64,000 bases of DNA. Origin: Gnetum montanum (lineage: Eukaryota > Streptophyta > Gnetopsida > Gnetales > Gnetaceae). Where the stretch lies: NCBI GenBank assembly GCA_015680685.1, contig MNCI01033653.1, positions 5,607-69,606 on the forward strand, read 5' to 3'. Below, piece by piece: positions 47,066 to 59,520 of the stretch. The position numbers and the translations under genes were made by a program. Every line of letters starts with the position of its first letter. Within the stretch, counting starts at the first letter, position 1. Below the pieces are notes generated by a model. The model did not search any database, was not told the DNA's origin, and was given only the letters and a program-made list of their open reading frames with translations.

Positions 47066-48260
47066 ATGGCTATACAGGGCGATCTCCACATGCCCCTTGT
47101 CCTAATAGGACCTCATGGAAATCCTATAAGACACTTAAGCTTAGAATTAGTAGAGTTGAAATCATCCACTCATGACACTGTAGCATCCCTGGAAACATCT
47201 CTAGATTGGCCTGAACATCTGGTCCAAGCCTTAGATTTAGAGGCTGGTGATGTAACCAACGACCCCCTTATTGAACTCTCTGTAACCACATCTAGAGGTG
47301 AGGCAAAAACATTAAAAGTCAGTTCCCTACTAGAGCCACAAGTGTAAAAAGACAATGTTAAAGTGTTTACATGGTCATAGGAAGACATGTTGGGATTGGA
47401 CCCATGAATCATATAACACAATATTATCTTAGATCCACATGTCAAAGAGGTTAATCAAAAAGCTTGAAAAGTTAAACTAGAGATTTCCTTGGCTGTACAT
47501 GATAAAATCACCAAACTCCATGAAGCTAGTTTCATTCAGGTAGTCAATTACTCAAATTGGATCTCAAACATTGTAGTTGTACCTAAGAAAATTAGGAGCA
47601 TACGAATTTGTATATACTTCTGATAAATAGGGTGACAATTAAGGACAACTTCCTATTGCCTAGTATCGATCAACTTATTGATACTATAGTTGGTCATGCC
47701 TTACTATCCTTCATGGATGGGTTTTCAAGCTATAATCAGATTTGCATCAACCTAGAGCACCAATTCGAAACTACCTTTATGATCCCTTGGAGAAATTTTT
47801 TTATACAATGATGCCCTTTGTGCTAAAAAATGCTAGAGAAATGTATCAATGAGCAATGACATACATCTCTAGCAATTAGCTCTTAGAGAGGCTGAATGAC
47901 TATGTTGATGACATAGTAGTTCAGTCTAAGGAAGATACTAAACATCCCAATGATCTAAACATAGTTCTCCAATGTTTTCATAGGCACAACCTATGCCTCA
48001 ACCCTTGGAAATGTGTTTTTGGGGTTAAAACCAGACACATCCTATGTTTTGTAGTGTCAAAAACAAGTATACAAGTGGAATCAGATAAGGTGAGGGCCAT
48101 TGTCAACCTAGAACCACCTACAAATCTTAAAGAGTTGCACGGGTTGCAAGGTAGAGTATAGTTTATTAAAAGGTTTATCGTGAGGTTGATAGAAAAACTA
48201 CACCCCATGCAACAGCTGTGTAAGAAGGGGATCAACTTCGAGTGGATAGATCAATGTTAA
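47066..48260 (+). pseudogene. Reverse transcriptase remnant of element F
   Basis: The second sense coding block may begin at ATG 47066; a 3' splice-like TTTGATGATTTCGTAG lies just before it (47037-47052). After a linker the frame reads KVFTWS-EDMLGLDP, EISLAVHDKITKLHEASFIQ, NWISNIVVVPKK, DNFLLPSIDQLIDTIVGHAL, LSFMDGFSSYNQICI and FVLKNARGMYQ. The catalytic YVDDIVV is intact at 47901-47921. LNPWKCVFGVKT and VNLEPPTNLKELHGLQG follow. Several stops and shifts occur. The order is standard for Tat elements. Confidence 0.82.
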
Positions 48261-48317
48261 CAAGACTTTGATAACCTAAAGAAAGAGCTCTTACGCCTTC
48301 CCACTGTTTACCCTTGA

Positions 48318-49130
48318 TAGAGGGATAAGCATTTCTACATCTACTTTGCCACCTTGGACACATCCACTGCCGCACTACTATGTCAGACAAGAAATGACGG
48401 GTCTAAAATCCTAGTCTACTACTTGAGTCATGCATTGACAGCTTATGAAGAAAAGTACAATGAGGTAGAAAAATACTATCTTGCCCTAGTATTCACACTT
48501 AAAAAGTCAACGAATTACTTGTTTCACAGTAAAGTTAACATCATATGGAAAAGCAACATACTTCAAGCTATCACAACTGACTTATACGAGAGTAGTAGAA
48601 TAGCCCGATGGAAAGCCATAATGGTAGAATTCAAGCAATAGCCACATAGCTTACAACTTCACCCATTAATGATCAAGTAGTAATAGAACTTGAGATCCTA
48701 GATGAGCATGTCAATAGTGTAAGTCCTGTACCATCTGATTTCGAGGCTAGTTTACATTTTGATGACACTTCAACTACACGGGGTGGTAGTGGCACCCTAG
48801 TTCTTACATTTACCTCTAAGGAAATTTGACCCTTCATGTATCATTTTGCATTCCTTTGCACCAACAATGTAGTTGAATATGAAGGACTCCTTAGGGGCCT
48901 TCTAGTAGCTCAAGAGTTGACGGTCCAACACTTAGTAATTTGAGGTGACTCGCAACTAGTTATCAACTAGAGCATTGAATTCTATGCTTGTAAGGCTTCA
49001 CATTTGCAACCTTATTGCGATCTAGCCTAAAGTCTACTAAAGCAGTTCACAATGTTAGACATTCAACATGTGCCTTGTAATGAGAATACTATAGCTAATG
49101 TGCTAGCCATGTTAGCATTAAATGTTCCAT
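48318..49130 (+). pseudogene. Dual RNase H remnant of element F
   Basis: The first RNase H is at about 48318-48640: FYIYFATLDTSTAALLCQ, ILVYYLSHALTAYEEKYN, EVEKYYLALVF. A second, archaeal-like RNase H is at about 48740-49130: LHFDDTSTTRGGSGTLVLT, CTNNVVEYEGLLRGLLVAQE, GDSQLVINQ-like and HVPCNENTIANVLAMLA. The second domain is the hallmark of the Tat lineage. Stops are scattered through both. Confidence 0.8.
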
Positions 49131-49309
49131 CACACTTGTTTGCCACCTTGCTCGCTTCGATAATAGAATTCATAGATCCTATTACTAAAGTTGCACACAT
49201 TACATCTGTAAGTGTAACAGATACCCAAGAGTGGTATGCCAACATTAAAGCTTACCTCCAACATGGTGAACGCCCACATGGCTTGACATCTGCTCAAAAG
49301 GATGCAATA

Positions 49310-50473
49310 CACAAACGAGCATGGCAGTATGTCCTATTAGGAGATAACACTCTATGTAAATGCTCTTATGATGGAATATTTCTAGCTTGCATTAGTGGGG
49401 GAGAAGCACAAAAAATTGTTGATGAAGTCCATGAGGGACTATGTGGGGGATACATAGCCCCTAGGGCTATGGCAGCAAAAATCAGATGCTTAGGTTACTA
49501 CTAGCCTTGCATAGAATGAGATTGCCTTGCCAAAGTTATGATGTGCGATGTATGTCAATGTCACGAAAACCTTATACATGTCTCACCTTTTGAATTACAT
49601 CCTACATAGATCATGTGGCCTTTTCAATGTTGGGGACTAGATGTCAAAGGACCCATCACACCTAAGTCTTTTGCAATGCATAGTTTCATTATTACCGCAA
49701 CTAAATACTTTGCAAAGTGGATAGAAGCTATTTCCCTTAGAAAGACTACATCTTAACAAGTTTTCCACTTCATCCTAGACAACATAGTAACATGGTTTGG
49801 CCTTTCCATGACCATTGTTACTGACAATGGGCCACAATTCAGTAGTATAGAGACTAAAACCTTTTGCGAAAGCCTTGGCATCAAACACTCTTTTTCATCG
49901 CCATACTACCCACAGGTGAATGGTCAGTTAGAGACAACCAACAAGGTCATCATCAATCTTATACAAAAGATGCTTAGTAGTAGCAAGAGGCAATGTCATG
50001 AGCAAATCCTCTACGTGTTATGGGCTTACCATACGACATGCTGCACAGCTATAGATAAGACTCCATATAGTGTCATTTACATATCTGAAGCAGTATTACC
50101 TCTTGAATTGTAGGTTCCATCACTTTGGATTATCCTCTCAAACATTGTAGATGAGGCTCAAAATAATGAGTCCAAGATTGTTGATTTTGAATCTATAGAG
50201 GAGGAGCATGCCCAAACACTTAGCCACATAGAATGGTACCGGGATAAACAATGGCAAAAGAAACACAACAACTTAATCAATGCTAGATTAAAAATGGGGA
50301 CCTAGTCCTCAAGGTCATTCGTGAGCTAGTGAGAAAATTCTTAGTCAACTGGGAAGACCCTTTCATAGTCACAAAAGCCTATGAAAATGGGGTGCTCAAG
50401 TTGGTTGACGCAAATGGCAACGAGTTTGCAAATCCCATCAACCACTTCTACCTCAATCCATACTACGTTTAAC
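49310..50473 (+). pseudogene. Integrase remnant of element F
   Basis: The zinc-binding part reads VHEGLCGGYIAPRAMAAKI then MCDVCQCHEN; the second His is Tyr. The core has WGLDVKGPITP (first Asp, about 49633), VTDNGPQFSS (second Asp, about 49818) and NGQLETTNKVI (Glu, about 49931), so the D-D-E set is present. The C-terminal domain at 50310-50470 reads FLVNWEDPFIVTKAYENGVL and ends HFYLNPYYV. Stops occur near 49500, 49607, 49755 and 50112. Confidence 0.82.
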
Positions 50474-50489
50474 ATAAAGGATTACATCG

Positions 50490-50850
50490 AATGCAAAGCA
50501 AGGTACGATAGAACATCCGCTACGATGTAAAACTAGCATAGAATGTCCACTACGATGTAAAACTGGCACAGATAGTCTACTATGACTATAAATTGGCACA
50601 GATAATCTACTATGACTATAAACTGGCACAACTCATATTCTATGATGTTAAACTAGCACAAAATATCTTTGGGCCATGACATAAAACTAGCACCCACAGC
50701 ATGGTCCACTATGACCTTAAACTAGCCATCCATTTTCTACTACAATGATAAACTAGCACAATGGTATGATAGGACCTTAAACTAGTACATCAGTCTATTG
50801 GGACCTTAAACCAGCACATCTAATAGTCTACCAAGACTTTAAACTGGGTT
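50490..50850. repeat. Repeat array 3 of element F
   Basis: Units of 30-40 bp built on GTCTACTATGACTATAAACTGGCACA or CTATGACCTTAAACTAGCAC recur about eleven times directly after integrase. The core again is CTATGA-C-TTAAACTAGCA, as in arrays 1 and 2. Confidence 0.8.
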
Positions 50851-52267
50851 CATAGTCAAACACCTCCCAGCTCACACAAGAGACTATGAACAAGTAAGTG
50901 TGCATAGTTCCAAAACTCCTAGACAACATGTGGTGGGACGTTGCAATTCCAAAATGAAGTTCACATCATTAAGGAAAAACCCTCTAGGACACATGCAGCA
51001 TCATCACCCTTGGCATCTTACTGACCCTTTGAAGATGTCATTCAATATCTTGTTAACCTTATGGAGCTACCGTTACCACAGCCAGTCACCTCGGTAGTAG
51101 CTCTTACCATCAATACTTGTTGTTGGAGTCCCAACACTATTGTGGCCTAGCCACAATATCGCCATCCTCTAGCCCTCACCATCATTAGATTCCAAAAGGC
51201 ATTCATCTGTTAGGTTTCTCACCTTGCAGTTGGATTGCATGATGTTTGCCTTGGGTAGGGAATCCTAATCACCTGCATCACCACTACTCCTAGCATCTTC
51301 AACGCTAACCTTTCTAGCCTACCATTTCTAGAACCTGTGCAAGCCTTCCTACTTTGGACATCGCACATGTCAGATAACAATTGCCACTTTGGCAATGTCC
51401 GAAGCAAGAAGTAATTTTCCCTTAGTTCACTCGATGGTTCCTTTTTCTGGTTTTCTCTCTATTATGTTTGCAAGATACAAGCCAAGAAGGCATCACTCAA
51501 GGATGCATTTCACCATGAGAGTAAGGAACTACATTACTCTGAAGTACTCACTTTGATTAGCCTAGCTACTTGAGAGTGCATACCCTACTCTTTCTTTCAT
51601 TTGACTTAATCCCCATTCCCTATCCTTGCAGTCTCTCACATTCCCTTTACAAGCTTTCCAAATGCACAAAAATCCCTTTCACATGCCCAACCCTGAAGTC
51701 CATGATGGACATAACACAACTTGTCCCATGGGAAGCATCTGTAAGTAGGTCAATGCCCCACATGGATGTAACACAACTCATCTCAGGGAGGAAACACATA
51801 TCCTACAACAACAACAAGGTTGTCTTCAAGAGAATGTGGGTGTGCAACAAAAGAGCAAAAAAGCTCAAAAAAAATAAGCACAAGTGCTTGAAAAAAATGG
51901 CATGCTAGTTGATTCACAAACATCTCAGCTATGGATCAACCATCTCTGAGCACTCTGATGAGAGGTTGGAATCTAAGAAGGACACCCATGTGTGTTGATT
52001 CCCTCATAAGCATTCTAACGAGGGATCACACTATGGAAAGAGTTATCATGTCATTGCATTCTACATCCTTTCTTCCCTAAACCTATTCCCTCAAATCCAT
52101 CCCTTGCCCCCTATCGTACATCATCCTTAAAGCACTCTCAAATATAGCGAAGTCTCATCCAAGCAAGCATCGAATAGTGATGTTGGCATCTTGTTCCTCA
52201 TGGTGTTTTGTATTCTTTGTTGACATCTCTCGGGTAGATCCTCCAGACATCAACAAAGAGGGGCCAT
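50851..52267 (+). other. 3' untranslated region and polypurine tract of element F
   Basis: No protein is recognised in this 1.4-kb stretch. It ends with the polypurine tract AACAAAGAGGGGCCAT (52252-52267) directly before the 3' LTR. Open frames of 60-110 codons (for example 51570-51908) have no recognisable content. Confidence 0.7.
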
Positions 52268-54495
52268 TGAAACACCATAAATTTTAGGACTCTCATGATT
52301 TAGCAGTCCCAAAATTTGGGCAAGGATCCCTGCAAACATGATGTCATGATGGACCATGCAGAAAACATGGCACCCTAAAAGTTCTAATGCCTGCAAAATC
52401 ACTTCCAAGCTTGCCTACCATCCTTTGTAGTACAACCAACGTAACACCCAGACACAAGGTTAGTTTGCATGAAACAGGCACTAGAGGTAGATCATATAGT
52501 TTGGCAAATTTTCTATCTCCTGGGCTGACAGGCTTGTTACACACTATAGCTTGCCCAGCTTGATAGTTGACCCAGCTGATGGTCTACCTAGGGACCATGC
52601 TAGGAGTTGTTGAAGGTTTTTAGGAAGGATTAAACAATTCAGAAAGTTTTCTAACCGCAAAAACTTGCTATGCTGCATAGCTTAGCAAGCCTTGAGAAGA
52701 CTAATTAGGCACCAAAGATGCAAATTGACAATGACTTAGCCCTCCAGGACATATGCCCCACTTCATCATTGATGCATGAGAAACATGACATAGCAAAATA
52801 TGGTAATTTTTATTAGAAATCATCTCAATTTGAGTACTATGCTGTGCTACGCTACACAATGTAGCACAGCGTAGCGGGGATATACTATGATAATACTTCT
52901 ACTCAGATTTCTCTCAAAGAGTAAGCATATTTACCCATGCTTTAACCATCAAAAATTCTTGCTCTACTGTCATGCTAGGACATGGTTGACATTCCATGAC
53001 AAAACATTTGCAAGTTGAGTTAGAATCCAAGCCAAAATGGATGCTACGTTGTGCTACACTATGTAGCATAGTAGGGATAGAACGCATGAAGGTCCTCTAC
53101 CAAGTGGTTCCAGCAAAAGAATTACGCTTGGACCTACTCCAACCTCCAAGAATGCTTTTCCCACTTTGCCTTTGGGTTTCGAACAAAGTTTCTTAACAAA
53201 GAATTACAGATCAAAATAGGAATTCATGTCACATTGGCTACTATGCTGTGCTACGCTACATAGCGTAGCAAGGACACAAAGCATGAGATCATCCTAAGAC
53301 TTTTCAAAATGGAAGGAAAGGTTGTCAACTATGGAAGCTACTTTCAGGCAATATTTCTGTTAAGATTGGCAGCTATGCTACGCAGTGTAGCATAGTGTAG
53401 CGTGCAAGTGTTTATGCTATGCCGATATGCTGGGTAGTGTAAATAGCATAACAATCACATGGAAGCATCAAGACATCTCTAGTTAGCTCTAGTTTTTATT
53501 AGCAATGGTCACTCCCATCTCAGCATCTCTTCAGCAAACAGGATTAGCAAGTTTGCTTTGTTTTGCAGCCCCCTAATTATTCCCAAATTTGTCCCTATGC
53601 TTGACCCTGCTTGCAAGAGTAGGGAAGACATAATCCTAGAGCACTGGCTCCACTTTGCATTCATTGTTGGAATTTTTGTAAAAACCATGGCTGTTCCCTA
53701 GATTTTTGGCACATGCAGCTTGAATAGTATGGTCACAGCATAGTAGGTTTCATGCTCAACATTACATCTGCAACATAGCACTGCACAGTAGTATGGCACA
53801 TGTATGTCTACACCATGTGGGAACCAAGATGTGTGACATCTAAACCACTTTCTCTCCCACCTCTAGCTCTATAAATACTGCAGTGAACAACATTCAAGGG
53901 ATTGGCTATGAAGATTAGCATTTTTTGTCATTTGGCTCACTTATGAGTAGCATTTTCTGGCATTTGGCTTTCTAGCAATTGGATTTGGTAAAGATATTGG
54001 CAAGCGAACAGTTAATAAGTAGCAAGCCCCAGCAGTAGCATCTCCTAATCTCTTCTAGCCTAGCAAGCACCAACTCATCAGTCCCTGTTAGGAAGCTGCT
54101 GGTAGTAGTCCAAGGCCTATGACCATACTGTTCCATTATAAGCTATGCCCACCCATACTTCCAATCTGTTATACATCTTCTTCAGCCAAATGAAGATTAA
54201 ATCCCTTGATCTTGGGGTGGTGGACTCTCTCACTCAAACCTATTTCATCTCAGTTTGTTATTACCATATTTTGCATCATTGCTTATCAGTTTACATTTAT
54301 CTCTTAATATATACATAATGTCTTTAAAACAATTGTTTATGAAAGATTATTGTACACTGGTTAAGTTCTTATCTGATCATCCAAACTATTCAGGTCATCC
54401 TGTTTTCATTTTTTCTCCAACATGGCCCTTGCATGGATCCGAGGTTAGGCTGTATGCTTGGTAACCTCTTAGTGTTCCAACCACCAACGTTTTCA
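52268..54495 (+). repeat. 3' LTR of element F
   Basis: This 2228-bp LTR begins TGAAACACC and ends CGTTTTCA. It is collinear with 34105-36352. The TATA box is at 53869-53877. Inverted-repeat clusters of GCTACGCTA occur near 52840, 53043, 53250 and 53375; at 53250 GCTACGCTA and TAGCGTAGC are separated by two bases. Confidence 0.85.
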
Positions 54496-55732
54496 ATTGC
54501 TACAATCACAAATAAAATGGATGTCATGGATGAGGATGAAATAAGAAATGACTGATTGCAAGAAATTTTTAAGAGAAAGAAGTTAATAATTGCACCAAAA
54601 GGAAATGCCAGTGGGTCCTCCCCAAAGCAGGATCATGCCCTTTATGCCCTGAAAAACCCACAAACCAAAGAGTCCATAGGCTCTAGGAATTTCATTTGGA
54701 ATCAAGAGTTAAATACTTATCCACAAGAATTCACTAGAGAAAAACAATGCATCAACCCATAATAGACTAATGATAAAACTAAAAATGAGGTGGAAAATGG
54801 AAAGAAAGATGGAGAGGAGAGAATGGAATGAAATTTCAAGATAAAGTTATGTAGAGCCACTTGTGTATTTCATGGTTAAGATAATTGAGTAGAACTCATT
54901 CCAAATCCACACTTAAACTAACCAAATTCAGTGACCCCACATCAATACACTTAGCCAATCCATCCTCTTAAGGCAACAAGAATGCTTCCACAAAGAGTGA
55001 TCACCATCCCAAGGAGAGTGAGATGGAGAAGCAAGAAGCGAGAAAGGGCCTTAGTTAGGGAGAACCTTCGAGCATGAGTAACATGTATTTTCAGTGCCAT
55101 AACCAATGCTTGTAGCCCATATTACTTTATTATGTCTAAGGTGTGTGTTTTGAATTCTCACCTTTTTCTCTCTTTTTTTTATGTTTATGCATGAGAACCA
55201 CACCATGCGAAGACTTATTTTTATTCACTCAGCCTCCTGATATTTGAACAATACCAGAATGGCAGAAAATCCCAAAAAAGCATCCAAGAACCCCTAGAGA
55301 ATGGCCAGCACCAATGCATCAAATCCCCTTGAAGTCACACCCTTTTCATCCTTTGAGTCTTTCCTTGGTTTGAAAAATACCCAGCCACCAATTCATTAAC
55401 AAGTTTACTTAGAAAAGGGGGACTATACAGTTCCAAGCCAAAGGAGACCATAGAGTTCTATGGATGAGTGGACAACATTGACTCATTGCCTATTTTACCA
55501 AAAGAACCATACCTTAATATCATCATCATAATTCAAAGCTAAAAACCAAACATTGGAAATCAATATGATATAATTCAATCCACCATCATGAGCACTTATT
55601 ACATGATGAATAAAAGTAAATCAAGCAAATAAAGAAACAGTAAAAATATGAACAATGGTATAAAACAAAAATATGAAAAGTTGAAAAAATGTGTAAAACA
55701 AAAATTCAAAAAGAACAAAGGGCCTAGAACGG
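54496..55732. other. E sequence between integrase and the F insertion
   Basis: This belongs to element E, downstream of its integrase in sense. No conserved domain is seen on either strand. Athila elements often have an extra frame here, but I find no coherent one. A few plus-strand frames (54556-54762 and around 55300-55420) are open but unrecognised. Confidence 0.45.
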
Positions 55733-56953
55733 TTAGCATAGGTAGCCATCTCCCCCATGACTAAGTAGAAAGGAGGAGATATGAAATAGTGAGTAGGGTT
55801 GTCCATCAAGAGAGGTAGCAGGTGTACTAGCTATCCTAAGCTCTTGGAAAGGTTTGGTTTGTTTCACATTGATCAAAAGTTTCTTATCCGAGCTCTTAGG
55901 TTTGTATATTTTCATGGCCCTTGAAGGAAAAGTTGCATAAATAATATAAGGTCCTTCCCACAGTGTTTGAAATTTAGTACGTTGTGGCATATGTGTGGGA
56001 TTCTAGTAGAGAAACTTATCTCCTGGTTGATATTTAGCTTTCCTAATTCTTAGGTCATGACATTGTTTATTAAAGGCCTTTTGCAATTTGTTAGATGATA
56101 GGACAACTAATTAGTTTTCATCTAGCAAGTTAAGGGTTACTAAACATTGTTTCTGTGCTAGGTCAAGGTCAAGGTTGAGGTCACATATCATGGATAGTGT
56201 ATGGAGCTCAGTTTGAATGGGAAGCATTGGTAATTTACCATATACTAACTCATAGGGAGAGTAGCCTATAGGGAGTTTCCATGTAGAGCGGTATGTCCAA
56301 AGAGCATTGTTCAATTTAGTGCTCTAGTCTTGACTAAACTTGCTAATAGTTCTTGTCAATATTTTTGTAATCTCTCTATTGGTGACTTCGGTTTGACCAT
56401 TCACTTCAGGGTGGTATGGTGTTGTTAGCTTGTGTTCAACCCCTAAGCATTGCATTAATTTCTGAAAAGTTACATCTGTGAAGTGTGTACCATTATCTAA
56501 AATAAGTGCACGTGGCACACCAAACCTGTTTATGATTTGTTGTTGAAAAAATCATGTAGCTGTAGATGATGTACAATCCTTATAGTAGCTTTTTCTACCC
56601 ATGTTGTTAGGTAATCAACAACAACAATAATGTAAGCTTTTCCATTGGACATTGGTGTAATTGGGCCCATAAAATCAATTCCCCAAATGTTGAAGTGTTC
56701 TAATAGTTGAATCCATTATTGTGGACCATCCATTCTAGCAGTGTCCCCCATCACGTTGACAATGCTCACAAGATTGGATGAAATGATAGGAGTCCCAAAA
56801 TAATGTAGGCCAATAATATCCTATAAGTAGGATCTTGATGGCCATTTGTTTCCCAGTGTAATGACCCCCACAAGGACCCTCATGAGCATCTTGGAGAACT
56901 CGTAGTTGATCTATATCAGGAACATACCATCTAACCAAGCCATTGAAACACAC
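55733..56953 (-). pseudogene. Integrase remnant of element E
   Basis: On the minus strand from 56953 the zinc-binding part reads HEGPCGGHYTGKQMAIKI and SCEHCQR (His-His-Cys-Cys all present), with the typical GYYWPTLFWD between them. The core resumes at 56518 with ALILDNGTHFTDVTF (second core Asp) and HPEVNGQTEVTNREI (core Glu). The segment carrying the first Asp is damaged at 56750-56560. Next come ALWTYRSTWKLPIGYSPYEL and, at 55990-55800, FQTLWEGPYIIYATFPSRAM. It is Athila-type. Confidence 0.82.
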
Positions 56954-57119
56954 TTTGTAAAGTTACCCAATGATCTCCATAAAGTACTTGGCTTGGTGAA
57001 GAAACTATTGTTTCTTCTTAACGTTCAACTCTTGTGGTGTTTGTAGGGTGAGGAGATAGGTAAGAATGCTACTATACTAGTTTTTCTCTGTGGGTAATTG
57101 ATTATTCACTGCACCAACA

Positions 57120-58680
57120 AAGAGGAATTCATTAGGGAAATGATGAGAAATTGAATAATCATCCTCGTTGTTGTCCCATCGCAACTAAAATAAATGATCA
57201 GCAACTACATTCCTGGTGCCCTTGTGATCGATCATCGTTAAATCGAACTCTTGTAAGATTACAAGCCATTGTATGATACAAGGGCTTACTATTGGCTTAT
57301 TCATGAGGAACCAGATTGCACTATGATCTATATGTATATATACTTTATATCCCAATACATAGTGTCTAAAATTTTCTAGTGCAAACACTAGAGCCATTAA
57401 TTCTTTCTCTGTGGTAGTATAGTTAAGTTGTGCATTAGCGATACTTCTACTTGCATAGTGGATGTAATAAAGATGATTTTGGTCATTTAACTATGTAAGT
57501 ACGACTCCTAAAGCATACTTAGATGCATCTGTTATGATATGAAATGGTTTGGACCAGTGAGGAGCTTGTAGAATGGGTGTTTCTACTAGCTTTTATTTCA
57601 GAGTTTGGAAAGCTAATTTGCATTCCATAGTCCACTTGAAAGGTATGTCCTTAATTCCACCAATGGTTTGAAAACCTTTGAAAAGTTCTTAATAAATCTC
57701 CTATAGTAGCTAGTATGTCCAAGGAATGACTGAATATCTTTGACAATTTCTGGTTAATGGGTAATTCCTTGGATAATTTTGAATTTCTCGAGGTCTACCT
57801 CTATTCCTATGTGTGAGATTTTGTGCCCTAGTACTACTCCTTCTTGGACCATCAAATGGCTTTTCTACCAGTTGAGCCTCAAATTTGTTTCTACACATCT
57901 TTTTAACACTTGCTCCAACTAGTCCAAGGCTTAATCAGAATTTGCTCCATAAGTGGAGAAGTAGTCCATAAAGACCTCCATGCCATTCCCTATCTACTGT
58001 TGGAATATGCTTATAACTAGTCGTTGAAATGTTGCAAGGGCATTGCACAAGCCAAATGACATTTGTTTGTATGTGAACGTTCCCCAAGGACTAGTGAACA
58101 TAGTCTTGGCTTGGTCTTCTTGGGCTATTTGTATTTGGTTATATCCACTATATCCATCCGGAAAATTATAATAGTGATGCCCTACAATGGTGTTTAAGAC
58201 TTGGTCAACAAATGGTAATGGAAAGTGATCTTTAAATGTTGCCATATTTAGTAGCCTAAAATCTATGCACACCCTCCATTTTCCTTCCTTTTTAGGCACA
58301 ATAATTAAGGGGCTAACCCATTTGCTATCAGTAATGGGATATATGAACCCAACCTTGAGAAGTTATTCGATTTCTTCCTTAACTACTTGCTTTAGCTTAG
58401 GGTTTAATCATCTCTACGGTTGTCTTCAAGGCTTCATGGAGGGGTTAGTGTAAATACTATGTTGGCACATCCTAGAATCTATTCTAGTTAATTTGGGATA
58501 TGACCAAGCGAAAGCTTCCAAACATTTATTTATTACCTTCAGCAGTTCTTCTTTCTGTTGAGGAGCAAGCTTAGCATTAATAATTACTGGTTTTCCATTT
58601 TTAAGAAACATGTATTTCATACTAGTGGGCAATGGTTTCAGCTTGAGGGGCTCCTGCTTAAATTTCTCAAGGATTTCCAA
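57120..58680 (-). pseudogene. RT and RNase H remnant of element E
   Basis: On the minus strand from 58680: KLKPLPTSMKYMFL, then the RT blocks VPKKEGKWRVCIDFRLLN, KDHFPLPFVDQVLNTIVG, YNFPDGYSGYNQIQIAQEDQ and MSFGLCNALATFQRLVISIF. The catalytic F-M-D-D reads FMDYFS (57972-57955), the second Asp now Tyr. LRLNWQKSHLMVQEGVVLGH follows. RNase H is at 57600-57185 (MALVFALENFRHYVLGYKVY, HIDHSAIWFLMNK, QEFDLTMIDHKG). The block order and residues match Athila pol. Confidence 0.85.
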
Positions 58681-58889
58681 CTTCCCCTAGTTGATATTTT
58701 CAAGGTTAAGACTTGGAAGCTAGTAGTGGACTTGCTCTAATGCGTCTATGCTATCAATGTAAGCATAAGTCAAACCCTTAGTTGGTTCCATGCATATGAG
58801 TGAACTACTTTCTTGATCAGCTATCAGCCACTGGGTGTCTTCCTGTCATGTGGCTACTACGTATAGGAATCTTTGTATGTTAATGACTT

Positions 58890-59520
58890 GCACACACTAA
58901 TTGCATGCAGGCAATGCTAAACTTTGCACAAACCATAACCTCTACACGTAATTACACCTTGTGTCACTATATGCAATGCATGGAAATTTCTTCTTCTTGA
59001 TCTTTATGAATGTATTTTCCTTTGATATTTCCAAGGGCAGATCATGGATTCCTAGCTGCTCATCAATTGTGCTTAGCCATGCTCTTCCCATTATGATTGG
59101 GAAGTCCCCCTTACTGTTTTTTACCTAACTCACTAGTAAGTCAGCTGGGTACGACCACCCGCAAATAGTGGTAACAATGTCTTCCACCAATCCAAATGGG
59201 ATAGTGATGGACTAGTCGACCAACTCTAGATGGATGTTTCTCTTTTCCAATGGAGGTAGGTTCCAGGCCTTATACATTTCTTGAGAAATCAAGTTGACAC
59301 TGGAACTTGAATCCAAAAGATCCTTGCATGGCACATTTCCAATGATTTGTAAGTATATCAGAGGACTCCCAAGATCAAAGAATTTCCTAGGAAGGTGGCC
59401 AGCTTTGATCCAATTAGTAATGACATGTATTAGCATGACCATATGCGTTGAGTGCAATGATTGGGTTGAAGGGGGCTCTAAAGTTTTAATTGATACTGAG
59501 GCATCTAAGGAATCAACCAC
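58890..59520 (-). pseudogene. Aspartic protease remnant of element E
   Basis: On the minus strand: CKDLLDSSSSVNLISQEMYK (expected D-x-G-S-S-V-N; Asp kept, Gly now Ser), LPPLEKRNIHLELVD, FGLVEDIVTTICGW and the C-terminal signature FPIIMGRAWLSTIDEQLG near 59115-59060. It lies between gag and RT as in Athila. Confidence 0.75.

Larger units (their letters stand above)
34105..54495 (+). mobile_element. Element F: giant Tat-lineage Ty3/gypsy retrotransposon with an antisense gene
   Basis: F has LTRs of about 2.2 kb at 34105-36352 and 52268-54495. The eroded duplication is AATGC (34100-34104) and ATTGC (54496-54500). The plus-strand order is 5' LTR, leader, gag, protease, a 6.4-kb interruption holding an antisense intron-containing gene between two repeat arrays, then RT, RNase H, a second archaeal-like RNase H, integrase, a third repeat array, 3' untranslated region, polypurine tract and 3' LTR. 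The second RNase H places it in the Tat group (Ogre, Retand, Grande). The total is 20.4 kb. All genes are decayed. Confidence 0.88.

Noticed and set aside
54496-55732. An env-like gene in element E, as seen in some Athila elements.
   Set aside because: No long frame, signal peptide or membrane segment in the sense direction could be followed through this stretch.
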